A stretch of 64,000 nt of DNA from Hyphomicrobiales bacterium (lineage in GTDB: Bacteria; Pseudomonadota; Alphaproteobacteria; Rhizobiales; Xanthobacteraceae). The stretch is taken from the NCBI GenBank assembly GCA_003135415.1, contig PLBP01000032.1, positions 31,609-95,608 of the forward strand. Direction: 5' to 3'. This document shows, piece after piece, positions 26,407-34,514 of this stretch. Both the position numbers and the translations under genes were made by a program. Within the stretch, counting starts at the first letter, position 1; each line of letters starts with the position of its first letter. Under the pieces are notes generated by a model. That model saw only the letters and a program-made list of their open reading frames with translations, ran no database searches and had not been told where the DNA came from.

Positions 26407-27843
26407 ATGATGACATTGGCCGAATCCTCCGCGAAGGCGGTGATCAGCGAAGGCTCAGACCGGGACGGGCCGCATCGCTATCGGCGTCCTAGCCCTGCCG
26501 CCGATCGCCTTCGGCGCAGCCTCGCGGGCTATCTGCTCGCCTGGCCCTGGTTCGACCGCCTCAGCAAGTGGATTTTGCGGCGCCTTTATTTCCCCGCCTC
26601 GCGCCTGTGGGCAGCGGCGGAACTCGCCGACGGCTCGGCCGAGCGTTTCTGGGAGGCGGTGCCGATGCGGCGCCGGCTCGAACATAGCGGGCGTCTCGAA
26701 TCTGTGCTCGCGCGTTGCGATCGTGCCCGGGCGCGTGCGCAGGCGCTGGAGACGGAATGGCAGCGCGTCTTCTTTGGTCCCGAGGAAAGCTCGCCGAATT
26801 ATCGCAGTGCCGTCGAAGCGGCGCGTCTCGGCGGCCGCCACGCCTATAACGCCGCGCGGAGATTTTTTCTCTTTCTACTCGATCGCGAAGTCCCGCGCGC
26901 GCGGCTAGAGACCGCGACTCCCGCCGAGGTCGCGGCGGTTTATGGCAACGCGCGCCGCGATCTCGCGCCGTTCGTCGCCCCGCCCGATCCGATGCCCGAA
27001 ATCGAAGTCTCGCGCGCGATCCCCGGTGCCGCCGCCACCGACTATTGGCTGCGCTTCAAAAGCCCGTCGCCGCGCCTCGGCGACATGGTCTATGCCCGCG
27101 TGCACGAGCCGCAAGGCGCGGCCGACGCGCCGACGATCATTTTCGGCCACGGCATTTGCGTCGAGTTCGACCATTGGCACGGATTGATCGACGAGGCGGA
27201 CACACTCTGCAAAGCGGGCTTCCGCGTCATCCGGCCCGAAGCGCCGTGGCACGGACGGCGCGTGCCGGCCGGCTATTTCGGCGGCGAGCGCTTGATCGCG
27301 ACCTATCCATTGGGGCTCCTCGATGCGGTGTTGGGGTCACTGCAAGAATGGGCCGTGCTCGCCGATTGGTCGCGCAAGATCTCGCGCGGCGCGCTCGCCT
27401 TCGGCGGCACCAGCCTGGGCGCGCAAGTGGCGCAGCTCGCGGCCGATCGCGCCCGCGAATGGCCGGCGCGCTTGCGGCCCGACGGACTTTTTCTCATCAC
27501 CCACTGCGGGAGCATGGGCGAAGCCGCACAACACGGCGAGATCGCGAAGATCGTCGGCGGCGCCGAGGAGGCGGTCAAAAAAGGCTGGACGGCGGAAGAA
27601 GTCGATAACTACGCGGCACTTCTCGACCCCCGTGTGGAGCCGGCGGTGGCGCCGACGAGGATCGTCAGCGTGCTTGGCCGCCGCGACATCGTGACGCCGT
27701 TTTCGAGCGCGCTGCACTTGATCGATGGCTGGAATGTGCCGGGCGAGAACCGGTTCATATGGGACCGCGGCCACTTCTCGATCCCGATGACGCTGATTCG
27801 CAATTCCGCGCCGATCGCGCGCTTTCGCGAAGTCATGCGCTGA
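26407..27843 (+). CDS. Alpha/beta hydrolase family protein
   Basis: A 478-aa protein. The N-terminal ~190 residues are helical and Arg-rich with no recognised domain; the C-terminal ~260 residues are an alpha/beta hydrolase with the oxyanion loop FGHGICVEFDHW, a nucleophile elbow FGGTSLGAQVAQL (Ser), and a late DRGHFSIP segment that would hold the catalytic His. The catalytic Asp is probably in LGRRDIVTPF. Substrate unknown. There is no signal peptide. It is divergent from the PlsB-like gene, 87 bp apart. Confidence 0.75.
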   Translation: MMTLAESSAKAVISEGSDRDGPHRYRRPSPAADRLRRSLAGYLLAWPWFDRLSKWILRRLYFPASRLWAAAELADGSAERFWEAVPMRRRLEHSGRLESVLARCDRARARAQALETEWQRVFFGPEESSPNYRSAVEAARLGGRHAYNAARRFFLFLLDREVPRARLETATPAEVAAVYGNARRDLAPFVAPPDPMPEIEVSRAIPGAAATDYWLRFKSPSPRLGDMVYARVHEPQGAADAPTIIFGHGICVEFDHWHGLIDEADTLCKAGFRVIRPEAPWHGRRVPAGYFGGERLIATYPLGLLDAVLGSLQEWAVLADWSRKISRGALAFGGTSLGAQVAQLAADRAREWPARLRPDGLFLITHCGSMGEAAQHGEIAKIVGGAEEAVKKGWTAEEVDNYAALLDPRVEPAVAPTRIVSVLGRRDIVTPFSSALHLIDGWNVPGENRFIWDRGHFSIPMTLIRNSAPIARFREVMR

Positions 27844-27895
27844 ACGGAAAATTGCCGGATGCGCCGTCAAGCGCGCCCGGCTAGTTATCAGGCCG

Positions 27896-28054
27896 TTAGG
27901 CGCCTGCCACAGGGAAGAGATGATTAAAGAGCGCGAGGATCACGAGAAGGGTGATGCCGATCCCGAGGCTCCAACCGATCAGATGCTTTTCGATCGGCAA
28001 TAGCGGCTCGGCATGGGCTTTCTCAAGTTCCTTTTGTACGTCGGTTTTCGACAT
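27896..28054 (-). CDS. Small single-span membrane protein downstream of the YeiH-type transporter
   Basis: A 52-residue ORF. It has a charged N-terminus (SKTDVQKELEKAHAEP) and one membrane helix (IGWSLGIGITLLVILALF). It starts 16 bp after the transporter stop with GGAGG upstream, so it is almost certainly in the same transcript. Small partners of this kind may stabilise the transporter; this is inference only. Confidence 0.6.
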   Translation of the reverse strand: MSKTDVQKELEKAHAEPLLPIEKHLIGWSLGIGITLLVILALFNHLFPVAGA

Positions 28055-28070
28055 GGATATAGCCTCCGGT

Positions 28071-29543
28071 TCAGGTCGCGAGCGGCGGCTTGATGCCGCT
28101 GAAGAAGATCCACGAGATCAGCAGCCCGACCCAGATCACGAAGCCGAACAGGCTCACGAAATAGACCGCAGCGAGCTTGCCGAAGCCATCCTGCCAAAGC
28201 TTGCGGAAGTTCGACAGAACGCCGATCGAGAAGAAGGTGAGAATAAAGAAGATCACGCGGAACGTATTGGCCTCACCAATCGCGGGCGTGAGCTTCGCGA
28301 GCGTCGCGGGCGAACTCGTGAGCGCGATCACGAGCCCGATCGCGAACGTCACCACGAAGCCGATGCTGAACTTCGGAAAACGCTGCCAGATTTCGCCGGC
28401 CTTCGCCTTGTCGTGCGTGACGTTGATGTGGTTCGTCCAGATATAGGCGAGCAGGAACGCCCAGATGCCGATGAAGACATCAATGAAGATCTTCACCGCC
28501 GCCGTGGTGCCCAAAATCCAGCCCGCCTGATAATTGACGCCCTCGGCGGCATTCTTGGAAAGAATGAGCGCCTCGGTAATGCCGCCTGCGGCGATGGCAG
28601 CGCCGTCGGTCTTGACCGCGAGCCCCATCCAGCTCGCAGCGACGAGCGGCTCGTGCGAGAGGAACGCCATCGCGATCCACGGCAGGATCAGAACTTCGAC
28701 CACGGCGAAGATCACGACAAGCGAGGAGACGAGCACGGGCACGGCGGGACGCGCGCGGATAGCGCCGCCGGTCGCGATCGCGGCGGCGACACCGCAGATC
28801 GAGATACCCGAGGCGAGCGGTGCCGACCATTCGCGGCTGAAGCCGAACCATTGGCGGGCGACGTAATAAACCACAGCCCAGTAAATCAGATACGCCTCGA
28901 CGATCGCCGCGATACCGCGCAGCACCACCGAGGTCGCGAGATTGAGCCGCGAGGCGAAGGTGACGGCGAGGAAGCCGCCGAGGATCACGATTGCGATTTT
29001 GATGTAGAGTTCGGGCCGGATCGCCTCCTTCAGCCACTCGGCAAAGCGCGGAAAGAAATTGGCGATGACGATGCCGGCGAGTAGCGCGACGATGAAGCCG
29101 CCTTCATTGGTGAGCTTGAGCGACCAGGGAATCCCGAATTTCTGCAAATCGGCCGGCGTCACCACGGCAAGATAAGCGTAACTGCCGGCGATCCAGCTCG
29201 CATAGGCAATTCCAAACACCGCCGTGAAGGTGACGGCGAAGCGCGCGACATTGGCCCTGAGCGCCGCCGCGGCCGCGGCCAACACGACGAGGAGAGCAAG
29301 ATAGGTCGCGAACAGCGCGCCCGTGCCGCCGAGGTCGGAATAAATTTTTGAAGCCGGGCCGAGCGCCTTGGCGGGATCCGTCCACACCGAAGTCGTGACC
29401 ACCCAGCCGAGGAAATCGGTGCCGGAGAGTCCGGCCAGCGCGAGCAGGAAGATGGCGAGACCGATACCGACCGAGAGCCAGTCCTCGCTCAAAACAAGAC
29501 GGCTCTCACCCGGACGATCCAGGGATTTGCTTGCTGTGGACAT
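28071..29543 (-). CDS. Putative sulfate exporter family transporter (YeiH/UPF0324)
   Basis: A 490-aa protein with about 11-12 hydrophobic segments, longer than E. coli YeiH (349 aa). The family signature region is GISICGVAAAIATGGAIRA, followed by GGITEALILSKNAAEGVNYQAGW. The family is annotated as sulfate/sulfonate exporters; the true substrate is uncertain. A 52-aa membrane peptide follows. Upstream lies an A+T-rich promoter region with an inverted repeat. Confidence 0.82.
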   Translation of the reverse strand: MSTASKSLDRPGESRLVLSEDWLSVGIGLAIFLLALAGLSGTDFLGWVVTTSVWTDPAKALGPASKIYSDLGGTGALFATYLALLVVLAAAAAALRANVARFAVTFTAVFGIAYASWIAGSYAYLAVVTPADLQKFGIPWSLKLTNEGGFIVALLAGIVIANFFPRFAEWLKEAIRPELYIKIAIVILGGFLAVTFASRLNLATSVVLRGIAAIVEAYLIYWAVVYYVARQWFGFSREWSAPLASGISICGVAAAIATGGAIRARPAVPVLVSSLVVIFAVVEVLILPWIAMAFLSHEPLVAASWMGLAVKTDGAAIAAGGITEALILSKNAAEGVNYQAGWILGTTAAVKIFIDVFIGIWAFLLAYIWTNHINVTHDKAKAGEIWQRFPKFSIGFVVTFAIGLVIALTSSPATLAKLTPAIGEANTFRVIFFILTFFSIGVLSNFRKLWQDGFGKLAAVYFVSLFGFVIWVGLLISWIFFSGIKPPLAT

Positions 29544-29638
29544 CGTGTAGGCTCTATTTCACTTTTAAATAGCGTTATTAGTGCATAAATCGGACATAGC
29601 ATGTGATATAGCAAAATAAAACGAAAAAAATTACGCGT

Positions 29639-29654
29639 TGCTATAATAATAGCA
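29639..29654. promoter_or_regulatory. Inverted repeat upstream of the YeiH-type gene
   Basis: TGCTATAATAATAGCA is a perfect 6-bp inverted repeat around AATA, about 95 bp upstream of the transporter start, in a strongly A+T-rich stretch (29550-29720). A related half-pattern (ATAGC...ATATAGC) occurs at ~29597-29612. It could be an operator, for example of a LysR-type regulator, but no regulator gene is adjacent. Confidence 0.4.
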
Positions 29655-29772
29655 TCTATACATTGTGAATTAGTATCAAAAAAATGGCGCGCAGCGTGTT
29701 GAAAAATAAGGCCCGCCGTTAAGGTCCCGCCTGACCGAGCGGAGGCTGGGCCGTTGCCCGAGGAGGATTCCG

Positions 29773-30186
29773 ATGTCGCGTTCCGATCTCATTCCCTACG
29801 GCGCGCTTTTGTTGCGTTTGGCGCTGGGCGCGCTGTTCCTCGCACACGGACTGCTCAAATTGTTGGTGCATAAGCCCGCGGGCACGGCGGCTTATTTTCG
29901 CTCGCTCGGTCTGCCGGGTTTCGTCGGATATCTGACGATGGCCGCCGAACTCGGCGGCGGCTCACTGCTCATTCTGGGCATCGCCACTAGGCTCGTGGCG
30001 CTTGCGCTCGTGCCGCTTATTCTCGGCACCATCTACATGGTGCATGGCTCGAAGGGTTGGCTTTTCACCAACAAGGACGGCGGCTGGGAATTTCCGGCTT
30101 TCTGGGCCGTGGCGCTGGTCGCGCAAGCGCTGCTCGGCAGCGGCGCGTATTCGCTCGGTCATGCGCTCTGCATCGCATGGCGGTAG
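29773..30186 (+). CDS. DoxX family membrane protein
   Basis: A 137-aa four-helix membrane protein of the DoxX/SURF4-like family: RLALGALFLAHGLLKLLV, GLPGFVGYLTMAAELGGGSL and the C-terminal NKDGGWEFPAFWAVALVAQ. DoxX proteins are linked to redox or thiosulfate metabolism in some organisms, but most are uncharacterised. Preceded by GAGGAGG. It is the last clear core gene before the island region. Confidence 0.85.
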   Translation: MSRSDLIPYGALLLRLALGALFLAHGLLKLLVHKPAGTAAYFRSLGLPGFVGYLTMAAELGGGSLLILGIATRLVALALVPLILGTIYMVHGSKGWLFTNKDGGWEFPAFWAVALVAQALLGSGAYSLGHALCIAWR

Positions 30187-30253
30187 TCTTCAAAGAAAAA
30201 TCCGAGAAGAGAAAGTGCGCCGCGTACAGAAGTTTCGCTGGACGGAGTGAAAT

Positions 30254-30517
30254 TTAGCCGGGAAGCGCGCTGCTCGCTTGCTTCTCTTGCAGCTCCACCG
30301 GGGTATAGGTCCGCTCCGCCGCGTTAAATATTTCGACCTGAATCACCGGAAAATTCTGCTTGAGTTGTGAACCTGCCGTCATCGCTTCTTTCGACGTCTC
30401 GTATCGCGCTTTCAACTTCCCATCGATCGACAGCACATAACCATCGGTGGGGATCGCATCGGCTCGCGGAGCTACGGGTGGCTTTGTAAATTCGCTCATT
30501 GGCTTTGCTTCGCTCAT
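30254..30517 (-). CDS. Small hypothetical protein
   Basis: An 87-aa soluble protein with Pro/Ala-rich N-terminus and a central YVLSIDGKLKARYETSKEA, then VIQVEIFNAAERTYTPVEL. This reads like a short beta-rich domain. A GGAAC-type Shine-Dalgarno region precedes the ATG. No function is recognised. Confidence 0.6.
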   Translation of the reverse strand: MSEAKPMSEFTKPPVAPRADAIPTDGYVLSIDGKLKARYETSKEAMTAGSQLKQNFPVIQVEIFNAAERTYTPVELQEKQASSALPG

Positions 30518-30934
30518 GGGTTGTTCCTTTGTTGTGTTCCAGCCTCGGCACCGCCTCGTAAAGCGCAGCGGGCGCGCCGTCAGTCGGACGGCGTCGAATA
30601 CTGGTCGGCGAGAGAGTGTTGATAGTCAGTGCGAGGAGAAAGCGACGGGAGTCGCCTGCCGTTGGTCTTAGCCGAACACGACGCTCTTTACTTACATATG
30701 CTTAGAATGGCGAGAAACAAGGTGCTGCCCCGCTCTCATGATCGTTGCTCTCAGGGCTGGCGCTCCCTAGGGAACTCGAACCCCTGTTTTCGCCGTGAGA
30801 GGGAGCGGACGCCGGCGAACGTCAGCAGTTATCAGCGAATGAACGTGCACACCGCACGCCGAGATTTGCAAATCGGAGAAGAAGCAGATTCTAGCGGACT
30901 TACTGCAACCAAGCGGCAATGGGAGATCTCTCGA
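30518..30934. other. Intergenic region at the left edge of the island array
   Basis: About 415 bp without a supported gene. It contains the orphan tRNA-Glu 3' fragment at 30758-30803 and, before it, a ~70-bp sequence (30692-30763) that recurs imperfectly at 38111-38183. Confidence 0.6.
30758..30803 (-). repeat. Orphan tRNA-Glu 3' end (attachment-site scar, left)
   Basis: 46 bp matching the 3' half of the complete tRNA-Glu(CUC) at 55151-55226, from the encoded CCA through the T arm and into the anticodon stem. The rest of a tRNA is absent. Such fragments mark the far end (att) of elements inserted at a tRNA 3' end. Confidence 0.8.
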
Positions 30935-31300
30935 TCAGGAAGAGAGCACCCGCGTGAATATCTCCGTCAATCCCTCATGTCTGAATGGTTTCTTCAGCGC
31001 GGGCCGGTCGCGGTAGCCGACCCTCGTTTCCAGGTCAGTGTTGCCGGTCGAGTAGAAAAACGGCACACCGCGGGCGACGAGCGCCTCCGCCACCGGATGG
31101 CTTGTGTTGCCATTCAGATTCATATCTAGCATGGCGACGTCGAAGATCTGCGCATCAATCAGGGCGACGGCTTTATCGACCGTCGCGGCAGTCGTCACGG
31201 CCTCGCATCCGAGGTCGGCCAGCATGTCTTCAATCATCATAAGAATAAGAAGCTCATCTTCGACAACGAGGACCCGGCGACCGGAAAGCAATTTATCCAC
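30935..31300 (-). CDS. Single-domain response regulator
   Basis: A 121-aa receiver-only protein: acidic pair in VLVVEDELLIL, phospho-acceptor Asp59 (VAMLDMNLNG), a Ser/Thr position in FFYSTGNT and Lys in ALKKPFRHEG. It overlaps the end of the HWE kinase gene by 8 bp and is its obvious partner. With no output domain, it may act as a phosphate sink or feed another protein. Confidence 0.88.
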   Translation of the reverse strand: MDKLLSGRRVLVVEDELLILMMIEDMLADLGCEAVTTAATVDKAVALIDAQIFDVAMLDMNLNGNTSHPVAEALVARGVPFFYSTGNTDLETRVGYRDRPALKKPFRHEGLTEIFTRVLSS

Positions 31301-32372
31301 GACGCGCGATCCTTGGTATTGGGATGGTCATCGTGCAGGCGAGGCCATCCGGCGCGAAATCGAGATGCATTGTGCTTTCCAGCTCATGCGCCAGACCGCG
31401 CTCGATCACTCGCGTTCCGTAGCCCTTACGTGACGGTGTGGTCACGGGCGGACCGTCCTTCTCCGTCCAGTGTAGAAGTATTGGGGCTCCCTCTGACTTG
31501 GACTTCTTCGTCCACTCGATCTGGATTGATCCCGCCTCATTGGACAAGGCACCGTACTTCGCAGCATTGGTTGCGAGTTCGTTGAACACGATTCCAAGGG
31601 TCAGGGCTGCTGGTGGAGGGAAACGGATGTTCTCACCCTTGAGAACAATGCGCTCCCTCCGACCGTCCGCGGCCGCGAATGGCTCCACGGCATCGTGAAC
31701 GATATCGAACAGCCCCGCATTTTCCCAGTTTTCCCGCGTTAATAGGTCGTGCGACCGAGAGAGCGCTAATAGGCGGGACTCGATGGCTTCCTTAATCACG
31801 TCAGGATCAGAACCCGTCCGCATTGCCTGCCATACGATCGATTGCACCGTTGAAAGGGTGTTCTTCACGCGATGGTTCAACTCGTCGATGAGCAATTTCG
31901 ACTTAACTTCATCGTCTTTATGTTTGGTGAGATCAACGAAGGAGGCAAAATACTGAACGACATTCCCGCTCGCCTCACGAACCGGGCTGATAAAGACCGC
32001 GGCCCAGAACTCGCTTTTATCTTTGCGGCGGTAGAGGACTTCTGTTCCGCTATTGGACTTGCCCTCAAACTCGTTCTTGATTCGCGCCAGTGCCTTAGCA
32101 TCGGCGCCATGCGCCATGAGAAAATTGAAACTTTTTGCGAGCACCTCTTCCCGGTCATATCCGGTTAGAGAGAGAAAGCTGTCATTGGCAAAAATTATCG
32201 GATTGTGGGGTTCCGTCGCGTCAGTAAATACCATCGCCATCCGTGTCGTTTCAGCGGCGACTACGAACGGCCCACGGTTCTTCCGAAAACTCTCGACTTC
32301 GGCTTCGGCACCTTTCTGCTCGTTTGACTTCTTTGTTATTTTCGACATGTCACGGGGCGATCTTTGAAGCAT
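31293..32372 (-). CDS. LOV-like PAS / HWE-family histidine kinase without the photoactive cysteine
   Basis: A 359-aa soluble kinase. Residues ~35-150 are a PAS domain of LOV type (ANDSFLSLTGYDREEVL, EVLYRRKDKSEFWAAVFISP, VVQYFASFVDLTKHK). The LOV flavin-adduct motif GxNCRFLQ is replaced by AKSFNFLM, so the cysteine is gone. The HWE/HisKA_2 part starts at LLIDELNHRVKNTL with the phospho-His, then N-box FNELATNAAKYGAL and a C-terminal KGYGTRVIERGLAHEL. ATG at 32372 overlaps the stop of the small upstream ORF (TAATG); ATG at 32348 is the alternative start. Confidence 0.85.
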   Translation of the reverse strand: MLQRSPRDMSKITKKSNEQKGAEAEVESFRKNRGPFVVAAETTRMAMVFTDATEPHNPIIFANDSFLSLTGYDREEVLAKSFNFLMAHGADAKALARIKNEFEGKSNSGTEVLYRRKDKSEFWAAVFISPVREASGNVVQYFASFVDLTKHKDDEVKSKLLIDELNHRVKNTLSTVQSIVWQAMRTGSDPDVIKEAIESRLLALSRSHDLLTRENWENAGLFDIVHDAVEPFAAADGRRERIVLKGENIRFPPPAALTLGIVFNELATNAAKYGALSNEAGSIQIEWTKKSKSEGAPILLHWTEKDGPPVTTPSRKGYGTRVIERGLAHELESTMHLDFAPDGLACTMTIPIPRIARRG

Positions 32373-32524
32373 TAGGAGCCCAATCTGCGGCTGTTGGCTT
32401 GGACGCAACGGCGGTAGGGCGCATAAGCCCGGGCGGCGGCCTCCTCGAGGCTGCTGCCATTGCTAAAGGCGGTTATGACGGCCACATGCGCCTCGATAAA
32501 AGCAGAAACTTTTTCTGAAACCAT
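32372..32524 (-). CDS. Small protein coupled to the HWE kinase
   Basis: A 50-aa ORF (VSEKVSAFIEAHVAVITAFS, then SSLEEAAARAYAPYRRCVQA) whose TAA stop overlaps the kinase ATG (TAATG), a classic translational-coupling arrangement. It is a short amphipathic, Ala-rich helix pair. An upstream ATG at 32554 would add ten residues. The function is unknown. Confidence 0.55.
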   Translation of the reverse strand: MVSEKVSAFIEAHVAVITAFSNGSSLEEAAARAYAPYRRCVQANSRRLGS

Positions 32525-32828
32525 TGCGCGCCTCGGTAGTTGCGTTAGGCCCACCTGATGCCAGCCGAATCATTCTTAACGCTCTGACGTGGTGAACATC
32601 TGCACTGAATCGCGCCGCCTCGATCCATGTATTAAGAACACTAAACAAAACACTCTCCTTCGGATGCCGCGCTCAAGCTGGAAAAAGCAACTGCCAATTC
32701 AAAGGCACTTTTCATTTCGCACCCCGAATACGTATTCCGCCGATTTCGTTCTCTCTGATGAGTGCCGTATTTCGCACTCTGCATAAATCTTCACGATCAC
32801 TGGTTTTGCGGCAGCGACGTAAACGAAG
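32525..32828. other. Intergenic region upstream of the kinase operon
   Basis: About 300 bp with no supported gene. It should hold the promoter of the small-ORF/kinase/regulator operon. The short inverted pair GTGC-N8-GCAC (around 32761-32776) is visible, but no known regulator site was recognised. Confidence 0.4.
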
Positions 32829-32854
32829 AGGCCGCTTGCTAGAGCGGCCTTTTC
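32829..32854. terminator. Hairpin terminator
   Basis: Perfect 8-bp stem AGGCCGCT / AGCGGCCT with a 6-nt loop, followed by TTTT on the plus strand. It sits directly after the stop of the small gene 32856-33011 (minus strand). Confidence 0.6.
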
Positions 32855-32855
32855 C

Positions 32856-33011
32856 TTATTTGCTTCCAATTTTGGGAAGTTTAATTTTCACTGTCGATGA
32901 CTGGTTTCCCAAGTTTCCGGTCGCGAACAATAAATCGCCGCCAACCACGACGACGATCAAAGCACCTAAGAGAACGCCCATTATTCCAACTGATCCGCTA
33001 TTGTCAGACAT
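32856..33011 (-). CDS. Small membrane protein under an EcfG-type promoter
   Basis: A 51-aa ORF on the minus strand, start 33011 preceded by GAGG. It has a short polar N-terminus (SDNSGSVG), one membrane helix (IMGVLLGALIVVVVGGDLLF) and a tail ending VKIKLPKIGSK. Small proteins of this layout are common in rhizobia. A GGAAC-N17-CGTT element lies 31 bp upstream, pointing to general-stress control. Confidence 0.55.
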   Translation of the reverse strand: MSDNSGSVGIMGVLLGALIVVVVGGDLLFATGNLGNQSSTVKIKLPKIGSK

Positions 33012-33041
33012 TTTTTTACCTCGGCGTGGCGCCGGTAGACC

Positions 33042-33067
33042 AACGCTCGCATGCCGGATTCGGTTCC
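33042..33067 (-). promoter_or_regulatory. EcfG-type promoter (GGAAC-N17-CGTT)
   Basis: On the minus strand GGAAC at 33067-33063 and CGTT at 33045-33042 with a 17-bp spacer match the general-stress sigma factor EcfG consensus (GGAAC-N16/17-CGTT). It is placed correctly for the 51-aa gene starting at 33011. Confidence 0.55.
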
Positions 33068-33144
33068 GTGCTGCTGGCGCTTTGGTTGTCCAGCATTATC
33101 GCTAAGACAGAAGCCGCACAGAGCGCGCGTCATTCCGTGAATGG

Positions 33145-33367
33145 CTACTCAGTCCTCGTGGGACCTTTCAAGTCCAGACCTGTCGCAACCGGTGAACGAT
33201 AAGACGGCGGCGGAGCGACCGTCTTATCCGCAGCGCCGCCCGTCCATCCCGTAGAGCCCATGCCGCCCGGTTCTGTGCCCGAGCCAGCTCCCTGTGCCTT
33301 CGGCGTCGCAGGCTCGCCCGACGACTGAGCGAGAGCTTGGCTAGCCGGAAAACTCGCCCTTGCCCAT
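33145..33367 (-). pseudogene. Remnant of a small Gly/Pro-rich exported protein
   Basis: In one minus-strand frame, the sequence encodes ASQALAQSSGEPATPKAQ, EPGGMGSTGWTGG, and a tail ATGLDLKGPTRTE ending at TAG 33145, the pattern of a rhizobial secreted protein with a SxGWTGG core. The expected ~20-residue signal peptide is missing: the ribosome-binding site and ATG (33367) remain, but that frame stops after 8 codons and is out of phase with the body. So the N-terminal part was deleted or frameshifted. An EcfG-type promoter is still present upstream. Confidence 0.45.
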
Positions 33368-33404
33368 TTGCTTTCTCCTTGCGAGATTCATTCTTTAGGA
33401 AGCT

Positions 33405-33429
33405 AACGATTGGGTCTGACTGTCGTTCC
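33405..33429 (-). promoter_or_regulatory. EcfG-type promoter (GGAAC-N16-CGTT)
   Basis: GGAAC at 33429-33425 and CGTT at 33408-33405 on the minus strand, spacer 16 bp, 38 bp upstream of the ATG at 33367. Exact match to the EcfG consensus. Confidence 0.55.
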
Positions 33430-33519
33430 AAACCAATTGTGTGCGGAAAGGAACACTTTCTCACCCTTTCGCGGACCAGTTTATTTTCGGACCGATCGAT
33501 TAAAGCTTTAGAACAGAAA

Positions 33520-33547
33520 AGGCCCGGCGCGATAACGCCGGGCCTTG
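33520..33547. terminator. Strong hairpin terminator
   Basis: Perfect 11-bp stem AAGGCCCGGCG / CGCCGGGCCTT with a 6-nt loop. It lies in a gene-free stretch (33430-33725) where nothing else was recognised. Confidence 0.7.
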
Positions 33548-33725
33548 TTAAAAAAGTTAGGTTTTTCGATTACATCTTGTTCGGATTCCTCGGTTGACAG
33601 CAGCCTCAATCACTCCAAGTTAGGAGCCGGAGCCATGCTGTACGCCACTGGCGTAATTGGAAACAAAAACTCAGCGACGATCCAACTGACGAAAGTAAAT
33701 TGGTCGTAATCGGCCCACGAGAAAA

Positions 33726-33812
33726 TCACGAATAAAGGAAAAAGACCACGGCGAAGGCAACCACCACAAACGTTTTACCGGCGATCAGCATGTAGAGGGA
33801 GTCGTGATCCAT
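33726..33812 (-). CDS. Possible 28-aa hydrophobic peptide
   Basis: ATG at 33812 opens a frame for 28 residues: DHDSLYMLIAGKTF then VVVAFAVVFFLYS, a single membrane helix. Small rhizobial peptides of this kind exist, but no ribosome-binding site stands out and the ORF could be chance. Confidence 0.28.
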   Translation of the reverse strand: MDHDSLYMLIAGKTFVVVAFAVVFFLYS

Positions 33813-33920
33813 CAGCCCTGCGCGCATTGATCCGCGGATGCGGATGACCATTCGGCCATGCCAGGACAACCGCTCGCGCGCTCATTCGTTCCGTGCCTGC
33901 CTCCCTTCGTTCGACGGAGT

Positions 33921-33945
33921 GGAGCCTTCACAGGGAAAAAACGTT
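33921..33945 (+). promoter_or_regulatory. EcfG-like promoter variant (GGAGC-N16-CGTT) at csbD
   Basis: GGAGC at 33921-33925 and CGTT at 33942-33945, spacer 16 bp, 37 bp before the CsbD-family gene. It differs from the consensus at one base of the -35 element. Confidence 0.4.
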
Positions 33946-33982
33946 CCACTAAAGCGAATTCACAAACCGAAAGGCGAACATT

Positions 33983-34171
33983 ATGGACAAAGATCGAATT
34001 GAAGGTTCGGCCAATCAGGCCGCGGGCAAAGTCAAGGAAACTGTCGGCAAGCTCACCGGCGACGCGAAATTGCAGGCAGAGGGAAACTCCGAAAAGGTCG
34101 CCGGCAAGGTGCAAAACGTGGTGGGCGGCATCAAGGACACGATCAAGGACGCGGCGAAGTCGAACAGCTAG
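33983..34171 (+). CDS. CsbD family stress protein
   Basis: A 62-aa hydrophilic protein of the CsbD family: DKDRIEGSANQAAGKVKETV, then GKLTGDAKLQAEGNSEKVAGK. CsbD-like proteins are highly induced general-stress proteins in many bacteria; their function is unknown. It has its own likely EcfG-type promoter and a strong terminator right after the stop. Confidence 0.9.
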   Translation: MDKDRIEGSANQAAGKVKETVGKLTGDAKLQAEGNSEKVAGKVQNVVGGIKDTIKDAAKSNS

Positions 34172-34193
34172 TCTTGCACTCATTCGATTTAGG

Positions 34194-34217
34194 AAAGCCC
34201 GGCTGAAGCCGGGCTTT
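34194..34217. terminator. Terminator after the CsbD gene
   Basis: Stem AAAGCCCGGC / GCCGGGCTTT with a TGAA loop and a following T-run, 22 bp after the stop. Confidence 0.85.
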
Positions 34218-34330
34218 TTCTATTGCTCATGGGAATTGAGGCGCGTGACGGCGGTTGGCTATTGCAAGCGAGAGATTGGGCCTACAAAAATGAACTTACG
34301 AGCCCACTCATCTTTGGATCAGCTTTGTCC

Positions 34331-34460
34331 GCTGATGGCACTTAGCCGACATCCCGCCTCGTCAGTGATTTGGTCGCTTTCGTAGCAAAGCGGACATTGA
34401 TTGGCACTGGCGCTGAATGGATCGGTAGCGTTTGACCCAAAGCGGACATCGACGACAGGC
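34331..34460. repeat. Dispersed island repeat, copy A
   Basis: Contains TGGCACTTAGCCGACATCCC and later TGACCCAAAGCGGACATCG, the two hallmark parts of the repeat family. Closest to copy F (48875-49015). It fills most of the 300-bp gap between CsbD and the next gene. Confidence 0.7.
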
Positions 34461-34514
34461 GAAGAATTGACGTCACTTGGGCGATACGTCGGCTAATGAC
34501 TTCGTTACGACCCG

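Noticed and set aside
27951..29084. 377-aa open frame antisense to the YeiH-type transporter
   Set aside because: Charged low-complexity composition typical of a shadow frame; the opposite strand encodes a clear membrane transporter.
32758..33105. 115-aa plus-strand ORF
   Set aside because: Low-complexity Thr/Pro/Arg stretch; the minus strand holds a small membrane protein with ribosome-binding site and EcfG-type promoter.
33168..33464. 98-aa minus-strand ORF rich in Arg
   Set aside because: It is a shifted frame of the Gly/Pro-rich SxGWTGG protein remnant; the Arg richness is a frame artefact.
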